From NCBI GenBank assembly GCA_001574975.1, contig KQ965833.1, positions 8,470 to 72,469 of the forward strand: a stretch of 64,000 bases of DNA. The letters are read 5' to 3'. The notes under the pieces were generated by a model. That model saw nothing but the letters and a program-made list of their open reading frames with translations, did not search any database and was not told the origin of the DNA. Both the position numbers and the translations under genes were made by a program. The DNA is from Gonapodya prolifera JEL478 (lineage: Eukaryota; Monoblepharomycota; Monoblepharidomycetes; Monoblepharidales; Gonapodyaceae). Of this stretch, positions 22,731 through 33,100 are shown in pieces. Within the stretch, counting starts at the first letter, position 1; each line of letters begins with the position of its first letter.

Positions 22731-25427
22731 TCAAGCACAAGGGGCGACATATCCGTGGGCAAACATGTCACCCACTATTGCAGGGTTAGCTACCAGGCAG
22801 ATGAGTCGTTCAAAACTCCTTGTATCCCCCCATGCGGCGGCTTTTTCGAACCACCGTGCTGCTTCCTCTGTGTCCCTCTCACAACCCAGTCCCCGTTCAA
22901 AAGCCACCCCGACATGATACATTGCCTGCACGCTTCCGCCTTCAGCCGCTCGCAAGTACCACGAGAAGGCTTCTTCTAGGTCCTTGGTGCACCCGCGACC
23001 TTGCTCCAGATGTGCAGCGAGCTTCGCTTGCGCTCGCGCATGCCCTTGTTCTATTTACACGTTTGTCAAGCAAGCGCGACGCACTCAACACGCTCAGCAT
23101 GACACTTACCGGCTGCTAGTCGGAACAGTCGAACCGCCTCACGATAATTCGTTCGAACTCCAGCCCCTTCAGTGTACAAGACAGCGAGGTTCGTTTGAGC
23201 CCACATATTGCCCTGTCTCGCGCTTTTACGATACCAAAACAGGGCCTTCTTCGGGTTCCGGTCACAACCAAGTCCTAGGAAACAAAAGATCGGACTCACT
23301 GACCATCGGTAAAGCGTCTGAACGAGACTCACCCTCTTCATAGAGATGCCCGAGAGTATTTTGGGCAAGGTCGTTTCCACCGACTGCAGCGAGTCGGACT
23401 ATCAGATCAATGTTAGATCTAGATCACCTAAAATGACTTCTTCCACCCGCATGATCACGTACTCCAGTAAAACGCCTTCCTCTCGTCTACATCGACCCCA
23501 ACTCCGTTTCGATAACAGCACCCAAGGCTTAGCTGCGCCGGTGCGTGTCCTGTCGCAGCACTCTCCCTGAAGAGTTTAACAGCCATGGCCTCGTCCACTT
23601 CACAGCCAATCCCGTGTTGGAATGCATATCCGAGCGAGTGGAGTGCGAAGGAGTTGCCCTGTGCCGCAGACTTTTTGTACCACTCTATGGCAACTTGCTC
23701 GTTCTTCTCAAGACCGATTCCATATTGAAAAGCGTGACCTATCGATTGAATCACCGGATTTTCAAAGTCTGTTAAGGAAGTCTAACGTACACAATTGCCT
23801 TTGACCCACCGAGATTGTGCTGTGCCCGAGAGTGTCCCTGAATCGCCGCTAGTTCGTACCAATGTGCCCCTTCTGATACATCTTTGGGGCCACCAATTCC
23901 GTTTTGGAGACAAAAACCAAGATTACACATTGCCCTATGTGCCGGCCAATCAGGTTACAAAGGGTCCTTCCGACAATAGTTGTAAGAAGAACCTACCAGG
24001 GATACCCTTGTTCGGCTATAGCCCCAACGAACAGAGATTGTTAGCATGTTTCCACCTGTTGCAGGAAGCTATATCCCACTGACCTGACATCCGATACCAC
24101 TGGACTGCTTTTATTTCGTCACGCTCGACTCCCAGCCCTTCCTCGTGCATATAACCGAGGGAGTTCTGTGCGTAGCAGTTCCCCAGGACGGCAGATCGTT
24201 CATACCACGAGACTGCAAGCTCGAGATCCTTCTCCACTCCAAGGCCTTCTTCATAGCAATGTGCGACATTGTACATGGATACGGACTCGCCCTTTTCTGC
24301 TGCGCGCATGTAGTAGCTAAAGGCACGCTCCAAGTCCTGGTGGCAAACGGCAACGACAGTTGAGAGCCAGCCCAACGTCGTTCCTGATCATAAAAAGCAT
24401 ACCTTTTCAACTCCGAATCCCTCTCCATAACAAAATCCTAGAATTCCCTCACCCCTAGGCTGACCCGCATCTGCAGAGCGTCGGTCTGTGTGCGACGTCA
24501 GGGATCGTTTTTCGTTTAATCTATTCAAGTTTCGTGCACAACCAGCCGTAACACAGCACTCACAGTAGTGCACAGATTGCCGCGGATCTTTGGCTACGCC
24601 TACTCCGTCGTGATAGCAGACTCCGAGAGCGTAATTCGCTAGATAAAAAGGGAGTAGTTGAGATAGCTGTCTCGGAGCGTTGAACTATCGGAAATGGCGC
24701 ACTGACCAGCGGGATGATTTCCCTCGTCCGCTGCTAGAATCAACCACTTGACAGCATCCTTCCCAACCACTCTCACTTTCTTTATCCATTCCTCAGCTTC
24801 GACGCGGTCAATTTTGACACCAGGGCGTCCATATTTCCTCAGAAAAGCCAACCTGGCTTGAGCTAAACCTTCTCCCGAAGCTGCAGCTGAAACGTAGAGG
24901 GCTTCTGCCGCCTTGAAGTCCTCCGCATCCAGACCGAGTCCAAATTCGTTGCAGAATCCGAGAATGGCCTAGAGACCGAGACTTTCCGTAACGTGACTGA
25001 AAAAAGAGTGAAGACCTCGGCCCTTGCAACTCACCTCCGCCCTGGGATGACTCCGAACCGCGGCCCTCCTGAGCATCTTGACTGCCAATCTCTCGTCTTT
25101 TGTCGCACCGCCAATCCCGAGAAGGATCCGTTCGGCCTCGCACACAGAATCCTCAAGGTCACGTTCGAGGTCCTGTTCACTCGCACTGCCACTCTGGGGT
25201 CCCGGAGAGCTCCGCCTGCGTAGAATGAACCGCCCAAAAAAGGAGGACACCGAGGCGGATCCTGATGGGCTGCCTAAAGGTGTCGCCTGGGTGGAAGGGG
25301 GAGCTGCTCCGGACGGGTTCTGGGATCTGGAAAGATCCAGCGAGGGATTGCGGCGATTGGAGGAAGGGGGAGGGGACGAGACGACGTCGCCTGACGGATC
25401 GGTGGGCGGTTTCACGTGACCGTTCAT
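22731..25427 (-). CDS. Sel1-like repeat protein
   Basis: A Ser/Pro-rich N-terminal region of about 90 residues is followed by a helical segment and then at least nine or ten Sel1-like repeats. Each repeat is of the form GxxYxxGxGVxxDxxxAxxWYxxAAxxG. Clear examples are YNVAHCYEEGLGVEKDLELA, NSLGYMHEEGLGVERDEIKA, LGYAFQHGIGCEVDEAMAVK, LGCCYRNGVGVDVDERKAF, NLAVLYTEGAGVRTNYREAV and HVGVAFERGLGCERDTEEAA. Many introns fall between or inside repeats. Sel1 repeats form solenoids that scaffold protein complexes; fungal relatives include chitin-synthase activators (Skt5/Chs4) and ERAD factors (Hrd3), but I saw no motif that ties this protein to either, so the role is open. There is no signal peptide or membrane segment. 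The stop is at 22731, 217 bp from the PAP1 start. Confidence 0.8.
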
Positions 25428-25943
25428 TGTGTGGGTGTGGCGAGCAGGCTCGAGGGGAATGCCTCACACTTCCGATCTTGAGAAAAAGGGTAAGAACACA
25501 AGCTGGGTATCGGACCGAGGCGAATTTCTCAATCCTGCATCACACCAACTGTGTTCTTGCGCAGAATGCGTTTCTCTTGTGTCGAACTTGCTTTGTGGTC
25601 GGTCTTCATTAGCATGTTTTATAATTATGAGCCGTACTTATCTCGGACAAGGAATCGGCCGCTCTCGACGTGGAATAACGTCTGGACGAGTCTGCCCTCG
25701 AAGCCAGTCGAAAAATTTGCTGAGGCTGCTCCACCTTCCGAGGAAAACAACCCCCCCCCCCCCCCCCCCCTTTCACACACGCGTGCGAAGCTGCGACTAC
25801 TCGCACTTACGATTCTTTTAGAGACCGCAAAAAAGATATCCCTGTACCACGGCATATCGAAATACACATCACTCGTCAACCCCCCACAACACGATCCCTT
25901 GCAACGTAAAATATGTGTCCCCAGCCCCCGGCCCCCTCCCCGG
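25428..25943. other. intergenic, with a C20 homopolymer
   Basis: Upstream region of the Sel1-repeat gene and 3' flank of SCM3. It contains a run of 20 C (25751-25770). No supported gene; open frames on either strand here are low-complexity. Confidence 0.5.
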
Positions 25944-27668
25944 TCACCCCACCAACGGATCATCCCCCTCGGCAACCTCCCCGCCATACAAGTCTTTCAA
26001 CCACTTCCACTCCCTTCGTCTCGGTCCTGCCCTTGTCCCCGCTAGTGCCGGAGCCTTGCGCGCAATCCCCTTCTCCTGACTCTTCTCCCTCTCCAGCTTG
26101 TGCGCCCCCGACTGGTCAGCGGCGGCACCGACGAGCTCGTCCTCGCCGTCGCCAAACAGTGCGTCCAGAGCTGCTTGAGCTGGGTCGTGCCCCTGCTCGC
26201 TTTCGGGCGCTGGTGGGGCCGCTGTTGGTGACGACCGGATCCGTAGCGCCGAGATAGCTTTCAGCGGTGTGGGTGTCGGATTGGCGCCGGCACCCCGCAG
26301 TGTAGAGCACTTGGCGAGCCCGGGGCCGTCTTCAGCAGTCGGTGCCATTTCCAGACCCCTTTCCTCCCGTGGCGCCTCACTCCCCATCTCCCCGTCCTCC
26401 CCCGCTTGCTGATCCCTCCGTCTGGGCCTCATACCTTCCTTCCACCTGGCTCGTCCACCTCTCGCCACTTCCATTCCCGCGTCTACCCCAAGGGCAGGTG
26501 CAGCGACGCGCTTGGGGTGGTGCCGGCCCGACCCCGTGAGCGAGGACGTGGACGCGGCGGGGAGAGGCGGCGTGGGTGCACGATCATCGGATCGCGATTT
26601 GCGTTTGAGGGGGGATGAGGGGGTGGGTGTGTGGTAGGATGCGTGGGTCGCGGTTGTGGGAGAGGACGAGGGAGAGGAGGAGGATGAAGAGCGGGATAAA
26701 GAAGTGTGGAGAGAGGATGGAAGTAAAGGTGTGGAAGACGTGGGTAGTACGGGCGTGGGTGATCGAGGACGGGTGAAGTTTTCGAGAGGTTCTTGTTTGA
26801 TTGGTGGGTCGTCGGTTGGTTCGTCTTTAATTCGGACGGCTTCCGTGGCGGGTGCGTGAGCGGGCGCAGAAGGGTCGTCCACGGTTTCTGATTTGATTGG
26901 AACAGAGTCGTCTGTGGCGTCTGTTGGCTCCGGTTTTATGAGGACCTTAGTGTCTTCTGACAGGTCCTCGGGCTTTACTTCCGGCTCGTGTATCACATCT
27001 CCACGCGCCGCGTGATGTAATTCGACAGGTCGAACTGAGCGAGGGTCTCTGAGTACTCGAGTGGGAGTCGCAGGAATGTCCGGAAGGAACGACGTGAGGG
27101 GATCCACGTCGTCGTCATTGTCAGTGGCAGGGGCGAGGTGCTTCGCGATTGTGCGGAAGGACTTGATCAGGTCGTATCTGCGCGGCCGTGGGTCGGCGAG
27201 TGAGGGCGAGGCGAGCAAGGAGTCGAAGTCGTTGGAGGACCAAGGTTGGAGTGCAGTGTCGTGCTCCGATACACGACCTGATCCTCGGGCGGCGGAAAGG
27301 GCCTTACGACATAGCGTGGTGGTCTTGCCGCTCAGATTACCGCTCTGCTCCTGTTCCTGTGTCTCTTCCTCCTCCCCAATGACGTCCGACAATGCACTCC
27401 CAAACACTCGCACTGGCCCGTTGCGCACGTTCCCCTTGTCGACGATGATAGTCTCTGACTCGAGGTCAATGACGTCGTCGTCATCGTTGTCACCCATGGC
27501 CTCGTACTTTGCCCATATTGCCTCCCAAGAAGCCTTGAGTCTCAGCACTGATGTGTCGCGTGCGTTGTCGATGTCTTGCTGCGTGGGGTGTTTTGGCAGC
27601 CGCGGGCGTGCGGGGGGCGGATTCATGGCGGAGGGAGGTGCGGAGGACGAGGATGCGGCGGCTGACAT
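25944..27668 (-). CDS. SCM3: Scm3/HJURP-family centromeric histone chaperone
   Basis: Places the centromeric H3 variant (Cse4/CENP-A) into chromatin. Near the N-terminus is the Scm3 signature: LKASWEAIWAKYE, an acidic gap, then DVIDLESETIIVDKGNVRN, matching the fungal W.SI..KY...DVIDL.TGEIVVDNGHLR pattern. Behind it lies a second conserved-looking block (RYDLIKSFRTIAKHL). The rest is disordered, Pro/Ser/acid-rich, with basic NLS-like stretches. Between about residues 245 and 320 there is a ladder of Psi-K-x-E sumoylation consensus sites (VKPE, IKPE, IKSE, IKDE, IKQE). The frame is intron-free. I chose Met 27668 because the in-frame Met at 27857 would leave only 31 bp to the divergent SDHAF3 start. 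It is about 574 residues long, within the wide range for Scm3. Confidence 0.8.
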   Translation of the reverse strand: MSAAASSSSAPPSAMNPPPARPRLPKHPTQQDIDNARDTSVLRLKASWEAIWAKYEAMGDNDDDDVIDLESETIIVDKGNVRNGPVRVFGSALSDVIGEEEETQEQEQSGNLSGKTTTLCRKALSAARGSGRVSEHDTALQPWSSNDFDSLLASPSLADPRPRRYDLIKSFRTIAKHLAPATDNDDDVDPLTSFLPDIPATPTRVLRDPRSVRPVELHHAARGDVIHEPEVKPEDLSEDTKVLIKPEPTDATDDSVPIKSETVDDPSAPAHAPATEAVRIKDEPTDDPPIKQEPLENFTRPRSPTPVLPTSSTPLLPSSLHTSLSRSSSSSSPSSSPTTATHASYHTPTPSSPLKRKSRSDDRAPTPPLPAASTSSLTGSGRHHPKRVAAPALGVDAGMEVARGGRARWKEGMRPRRRDQQAGEDGEMGSEAPREERGLEMAPTAEDGPGLAKCSTLRGAGANPTPTPLKAISALRIRSSPTAAPPAPESEQGHDPAQAALDALFGDGEDELVGAAADQSGAHKLEREKSQEKGIARKAPALAGTRAGPRRREWKWLKDLYGGEVAEGDDPLVG

Positions 27669-27888
27669 TGTGCGGGACGAGAGAAAGTGCGATGATTCTT
27701 GCGATTCGGCGTGCGAATCCGCGAGCGGTCGGATGTTTCTCGCAGAGTGCAAGCGGGCAGAGAGTGGGAGGTTCGAGAGGATGATGGAATGCGAGCAATG
27801 AGTGTGTTTGGAAGTCGAGGTGGCTCTGGAGGAGACCACAGCTGCATCCTGCGACACACTCTCACTCCCCGTTTTCTCTTCCCTCTCA
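27669..27888. promoter_or_regulatory. bidirectional promoter, SCM3 / SDHAF3
   Basis: A 220-bp gap between divergent starts. No TATA box stands out. If the upstream in-frame Met of SCM3 (27857) is used, the gap shrinks to 31 bp. Confidence 0.45.
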
Positions 27889-28400
27889 ATGTCGCTACAA
27901 CCGCTGCGCCTCTACCGCTCGATTTTCAAACTGCACAGACAGATGCCGCCTGCCCTCAGGTACATCGGAGACTCGTATGTCCGCGACGAGTTTAAACGAC
28001 ACAAGGGGGCAGACGATTTCTACGTGGAGCAGTTCACGAACCAGGCAAGTCTTCTTTTCAGCATTTTCCCTGCCTCGGCTCTCTAAACTAGCCATCACTC
28101 TCGGCTTCTGTCCCTCCGACGGACCTCATTGGACCTCGGATCGGACCGTCGCCAACCCATCGCACCCTCCCACCCACTCCTTAGTGGAGCACATACCTCC
28201 ACGACATGGCGGATCAGCTGCAGGCGAGCCGGGCGATCGCACAGTCCGTCCCCGGAGCCTCTGACTTTGTTCCCGAAGTCGGCCGGAATCTGCCCTCGGA
28301 CGCGCTCGATAAGATGACGGACCAGCAGATCGGGCAGCTCTGGGCGCTCAAGGAGGAGGCGAAAAAGATTCCCGAGAACACCGGAGAGGGTGGGCGATAG
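27889..28400 (+). CDS. SDHAF3: succinate dehydrogenase assembly factor 3 (LYR protein)
   Basis: A mitochondrial LYR-motif protein (ACN9/Sdh7) that protects and helps mature the iron-sulfur subunit of complex II. Two exons (27889-28044, 28185-28400) give 123 residues, the usual length. The protein starts MSLQPLRLYRSIFKLHRQMP with the LYR motif, followed by the family block GDSYVRDEFKRHKGAD and QFTNQ spliced to WSTYLHDMADQL. The intron has a GC donor (CAG|GCAAGT) with a normal TTAG acceptor and joins in phase 0; no GT donor keeps the frame. It diverges from SCM3. Confidence 0.9.
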
Positions 28401-28690
28401 CCGGTCTCGGTTGGGAATCATGTTTGTCTCGGAGTGTCTGACAGTCAAGAGGTTCTATCCAAATGGGCCCAAGAGACTTGACATAGCGCCGACGTGGGGC
28501 ATGATGTTTCGTGCTCATGATGTTTGATAGCCGCGGGGAAGGTGCAAAACTATTCGGACTCGATAATTGCCTCTTCTCTGGGGGAGTATCTCTGTACATA
28601 ATCAATTAGACGTACCGCATTCCATAATTCAGGTTGTTGTGAGCAGGCGTCGTAGAGTGGCCTCCAAGGATTCCCTCCCAACAACCCCAA
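28401..28690. other. intergenic
   Basis: About 290 bp between SDHAF3 and parvin, both on the plus strand. Nothing recognisable. Confidence 0.4.
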
Positions 28691-29893
28691 ATGGAAAGCT
28701 CTTCCACCACGCTCCACCCCTCGAGCCAAAACGACCCACACCTGAAACGTCTCAAAACAGCCCTCGTGACCTGGATCAATGAAATCATGCGCGCCGAGGC
28801 GGAGGAAATTCGCGACCCCGTTGAGGACCTGGCGGACGGGAGCATCCTGCGCGCCTTCATGGGCAAGCTCACGGGTGTGCCCATCGAGGACTCGGGAATC
28901 GTCGGGCTGAGTCTCGTCGGTGAGTTGGTGGGCTCCGAGGCGCTTTTGGGCATTGTACACCGGTTGAACACCAAACCGGCACCCAGCGAGGCAATCTAAA
29001 GTCTCCTCGGCTCTGACCCACGCACGGACCCACTTTGGCGTCGCCGGTGTGTGGACGCCCGAGGGAATTGTATCCAAGGACCACGTTTCTGTCCTTTCGT
29101 TCCTCGTCGAGCTCGTCAGGGCCGTCAAGGCGCCCGTGGAGCTTCCGAGTAACGTCTCGATTGCGCTCATCAAGCGGGAGGTGTGTTTTCACCCGCCTCG
29201 TTCCCTTCACTCGGTGCGCTCCAAGCAATATTACTTGGCTAACACCACAACGCAGGACCTAGGCAACGGCGACTTCCGCAACCGCACCGTGATCCAGAAA
29301 CTTACCGGCAATGAAAAACCCCCACCCGCAGCGGGAGAGTTCCTCGTGTCGACACGGGACGCCTTTGACGAACTGCTCCTGGACGGCGCGCAGGGAAAGG
29401 CGGCCAAGATCACCGAGCTCATGATCCGGTTCGTCAATACCCAGTTCGAGCAGACAGGAATGGTCGTGGAGGGACTACATGAGTTCTCGGATGGGGTGCG
29501 TGATGTTTTTTTTAGCTGCCGCGCAGCAGATTGTGGATCCGTACCGTCACTGGGCTCTTCAACGTCACTATCACCCACTCTCAGCGCTTCATCATCTTCC
29601 TTCTCGGCCACGTATGTGGGTTCTTCGTACCACTTTCCCACTTCCACGCTCGCCCAGCGACTCGGCAAGAAAAACTTGAGAACGTCGCGGCCGCTATCGC
29701 TATCATGCGTGACTGGAACGCCGAGACTGCACGACTGCAGCCGTCTGAGATTGTTGCGGGGGAGGGGGTTGCGAGTGAGTGTGGCTTCCGGGACTGGGAC
29801 TTGGTGGTGTGGCTAACAAGCGCGACCTCGGCGGTTGTAGTACTTCGGTGCCTCTACGCAATATCGACGCTTGCAAGGAAGAACAAGAAATGA
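28691..29893 (+). CDS. PARV: parvin-family protein (two CH domains)
   Basis: In animals parvin binds integrin-linked kinase and F-actin at adhesion sites. Four exons (28691-28919, 29002-29180, 29256-29495, 29585-29893) splice in frame to 318 residues (animal parvins about 365). The first CH domain has LKTALVTWINEIM, EIRDPVEDLADGSILRAFM, WTPEGIVSKDHVSVLSFLVE and APVELPSNVSIALIKRE. Then comes the parvin-specific linker RDAFDELLLD. The second CH domain has LMIRFVNTQFEQTGM, EGLHEFSDG spliced to RFIIFLLGHVCGFFVPLSHF, and LENVAAAIAIMRDWN. The C-terminus is VVLRCLYAISTLARKNKK. The block order and linker match parvin better than other tandem-CH proteins such as alpha-actinin or fimbrin. No integrin or ILK is visible in the window. 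It is convergent with the MyTH4-FERM myosin; stop codons are about 220 bp apart. Confidence 0.85.
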
Positions 29894-30114
29894 AAACCTC
29901 TGGTGCCATGTCTGGCTTGGCATCAATGAAGTCGCACGGATAGGGTGCACGAAATGAAACTACGAAACCTTTGCGAATGTTCTTCACTGTCATTTGCTAC
30001 TCTTACTACTCCGTTAACTTTACAATTCGACAATGGAATGAGCTTGATTCATCAACTGCTTTCGCCGCATGCTTAAACTCTGAAACAACCCCTGGCCCAA
30101 CCAACCTAACGTCA

Positions 30115-33100
30115 TCATGCTGTCCGATTAATCTCCTGGTTCGAGCCAGCCGCCGCCGCCACGCCGCCCTGCTGCTTGAGATGATACTGAACGTAGGAGT
30201 GGATCAAGTCGGCGATTACGAAACCTTGGTTCGTTTGACACCGGATCACACGTTTTTGCATCATGTCGCCGATGCGCATTACGAATTCATTTTCGCTGTG
30301 GGGTAGGGGGGAGGTGACAATGGTTTCAACTCGTGCTGAAAGGTTTCGGCCGGGGTCGGGGTGGGGATACTCACTCGTATCGGAAGTTGATGATCTCTTC
30401 GTACCCATAACTCGCCAGCACCGCCCGCGTTTCCGAATGCAGCACTTTAACGCCCGCAGCGTCAACGCAGATCATGCCCCCATTCGAGAACCGCGGGTCG
30501 TTGGACGCCCGAACTGTGAAAATGGAGGTTCCGAACAGCTCCCATTGTTTGAGCAGACTGATGAACTGGTGTTTGGCCTCGACCTCCGTCAGCGACTGCA
30601 CACTAGAAAGAGCCCGCATTAGTCGCAGGTCGATTTCGTGCGGGGGTGATGTTTGCGACCATGCTTTGTACAGGATGGTGGGGATGAATCGACGCAAGGC
30701 CCTGGCGAACATGTGCGTGAACGTCAACGCTTCGGGCTGCTCATGGGAAATTACTCACTGCTCTTTTGCACCGTCGTTCGAAAGCTCAGAGACTGAAACG
30801 TGGATTCGAATCATCAATGCCAGCACTTCCATTACGCTATCCATTCGGTCGTACTGCAGCTCTCCTGTGCTGAACAGGACACCGCTCAGCACGTCTCGCT
30901 TCACTTGGAAGTAAACAAGATTCGTTAATGCTTCCGATGCGTCTGGTGCCTGCGTTAAAGACGTTCGCAGATAGTGTGACAATCGTTTGGAAGTTGCGGA
31001 TAGCGTACCTGCGTCAGCCACAACTTTCTGCAGAACTCTATCTGATACGAAGTCTTCACAGACTGTTGAGCTCCAGCCGAAGCATTCTGGGCTGTCTTTG
31101 AAGAGCTTTCGGACGGCGGGGTCTCTACGCCCACTAACAAGTCTGACAAGTACACGATATCCATCATTTTGTCCGTTGGCAGAATCGGTAAAGCCACCTG
31201 GTCCTTGACACGGACGTACAGTCCGAATTCATTATCCGAGTCTGAACCAATGTCGTACTTGTCCTCTACTTTCCGAAGAATGTCCTTGCATACCGTGTGC
31301 GAATCGTACAGGAACGTTTTAGAGGTCTCCTCAGGGAACGTGACTTTGATGTGCATGGGTTTCCGACTCTAACATGATTTCCCATTTTCGAGGATTAAGT
31401 GAATGTTTGCTCCCGATTAAAAATAACAAAATTGCCCACCTCGATAGATAGAATTTCTTCTGGCTGTGGCGGTAAATTTCGGGGACTGGATTTGGTCCTC
31501 GCGAGTCTCGTTTCACACTCTTGAGCAGTTGCACCGAATTCCTTGCTCTTCTCTGCAAGTAAGAAATGTCGCAGATATGGCTCCATTGTGTTTGAAGAGC
31601 AGAAAAATGTGCTGCAAATTAGCATAAGATCCCTACGAGTGTAATTCTCTGACTCAGCAAGAGTCACAAAGGAGTGCTGGGGACAATATTTCACCTACCA
31701 GGTCTTTTTACAGCTGTCACTATTTGTGTACGGAGGTTATTAAAAGAGGTGCAGACAGCAAAAAACATTCTGTTTCGAGGATCTTACCCTTTCGCACTTT
31801 TGCAGTTGGTGACTTGCTTCACCAGCTGAGAATAAACCTCGTCCCGAAGCATATCATTTTGAAGCGATGTATGCACCACAAACAAAGCAGCTTGTGCACG
31901 TGGTTTCTTTGTTGGGAGGTCTCCAGAGTACATCCTTGTGAGAAAACGGGGCTCAGCGAACGTGAAGGTCCTGCTGAGAACGATAACCTTACATGATGTG
32001 CTGAAACAGTTCTAAAGCCATGCGGATATCAGCTGGATTGCCAAGCTTGGTAAGGGGTGTTTTGATAGGTCCCTAAATTTCATGGGACTTGTTAGTGTCC
32101 CCGAACTAGAGGCGACCCAATAAAGCCAATGCTCACCGATTGGAACTGAATTCTATTCAGCAATTCTTTCTCGTCCCATACTGGCACGTCTTCGTTCTCC
32201 GTCTTGTCACCTTTGGCCATGGCTGTGAACTTCATTCGGAGAGTTCCAGTTAAGGTCGCTTTGATAGCTTGAACAGTACTCTTTTCAACGTCGAAGTACC
32301 GGCGACCGTAGTTAATAAACGAAAATCGTTCATCTAGCGGTTCGTTTGGTTGTGATTCAATCGTGGTTTCCTCAGAGGCGCCAGGTGCAGGTGGAGGGGA
32401 TTCTCGGATGACCTTTTCGAGGTCTTGAGCCTTTGCGGCAGCAGCAGGCCTCAGTGGCACTTTTCCGTTTTCATCTGGTTCCACTGGATCTAGCAATAGC
32501 TCCGCATATTCGATGGGGCTGCGCGGATTAAAAAAAGTTACGAAGTTCCCAAGAAAGAAACGCCTAGGTACTTACAACCACCCATCCTTCCCTCGAACAA
32601 CACCACGACACCATCCATTTTCAGGGTCACGTTCAAGGATCTTCAAAAAGTCTCCTTTTCGCAAACTCAACTGGTACCCTGCGGTAGCATTGAAATCGTG
32701 AAGGGCAACTGCCGTGTTTGACATCTCTTGTAGCGGTATGATGTAAGAGTTAATCGCATCTGCAACTGCGAGTCCCTAATTTTGTGCAAGCTGTGAGAAT
32801 AAAAGAAAACGAGAGTGTCGAGTCTCCGTTTCACCTTGACCGAGAACACGTGTTCTTGCTCATTTATATCAACTACCAGTGTAGTTTTGGTCGCTTGTTT
32901 GACGACAAGGTCATCATACTTGCACGACAACGCGAGCATCGGAGAAGATGCGTCCGTCCCGTGAAGAACATGGCAGCCACGATGATCCACGCAAAGGCGC
33001 AAGTTTTCCAAAGAGTAGTTAGGTGAGGTTGCACGCCATTGTTGAGAGAAGTAGAATACCGGGGAATCCAGAGCAACTTCAAGGACGCGTAGTTTATCAC

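Noticed and set aside
27061-27801. 246-residue open frame antisense to SCM3
   Set aside because: It mirrors the low-complexity Ser/Asp-rich SCM3 coding sequence and has no family resemblance; SCM3 has the Scm3 signature.
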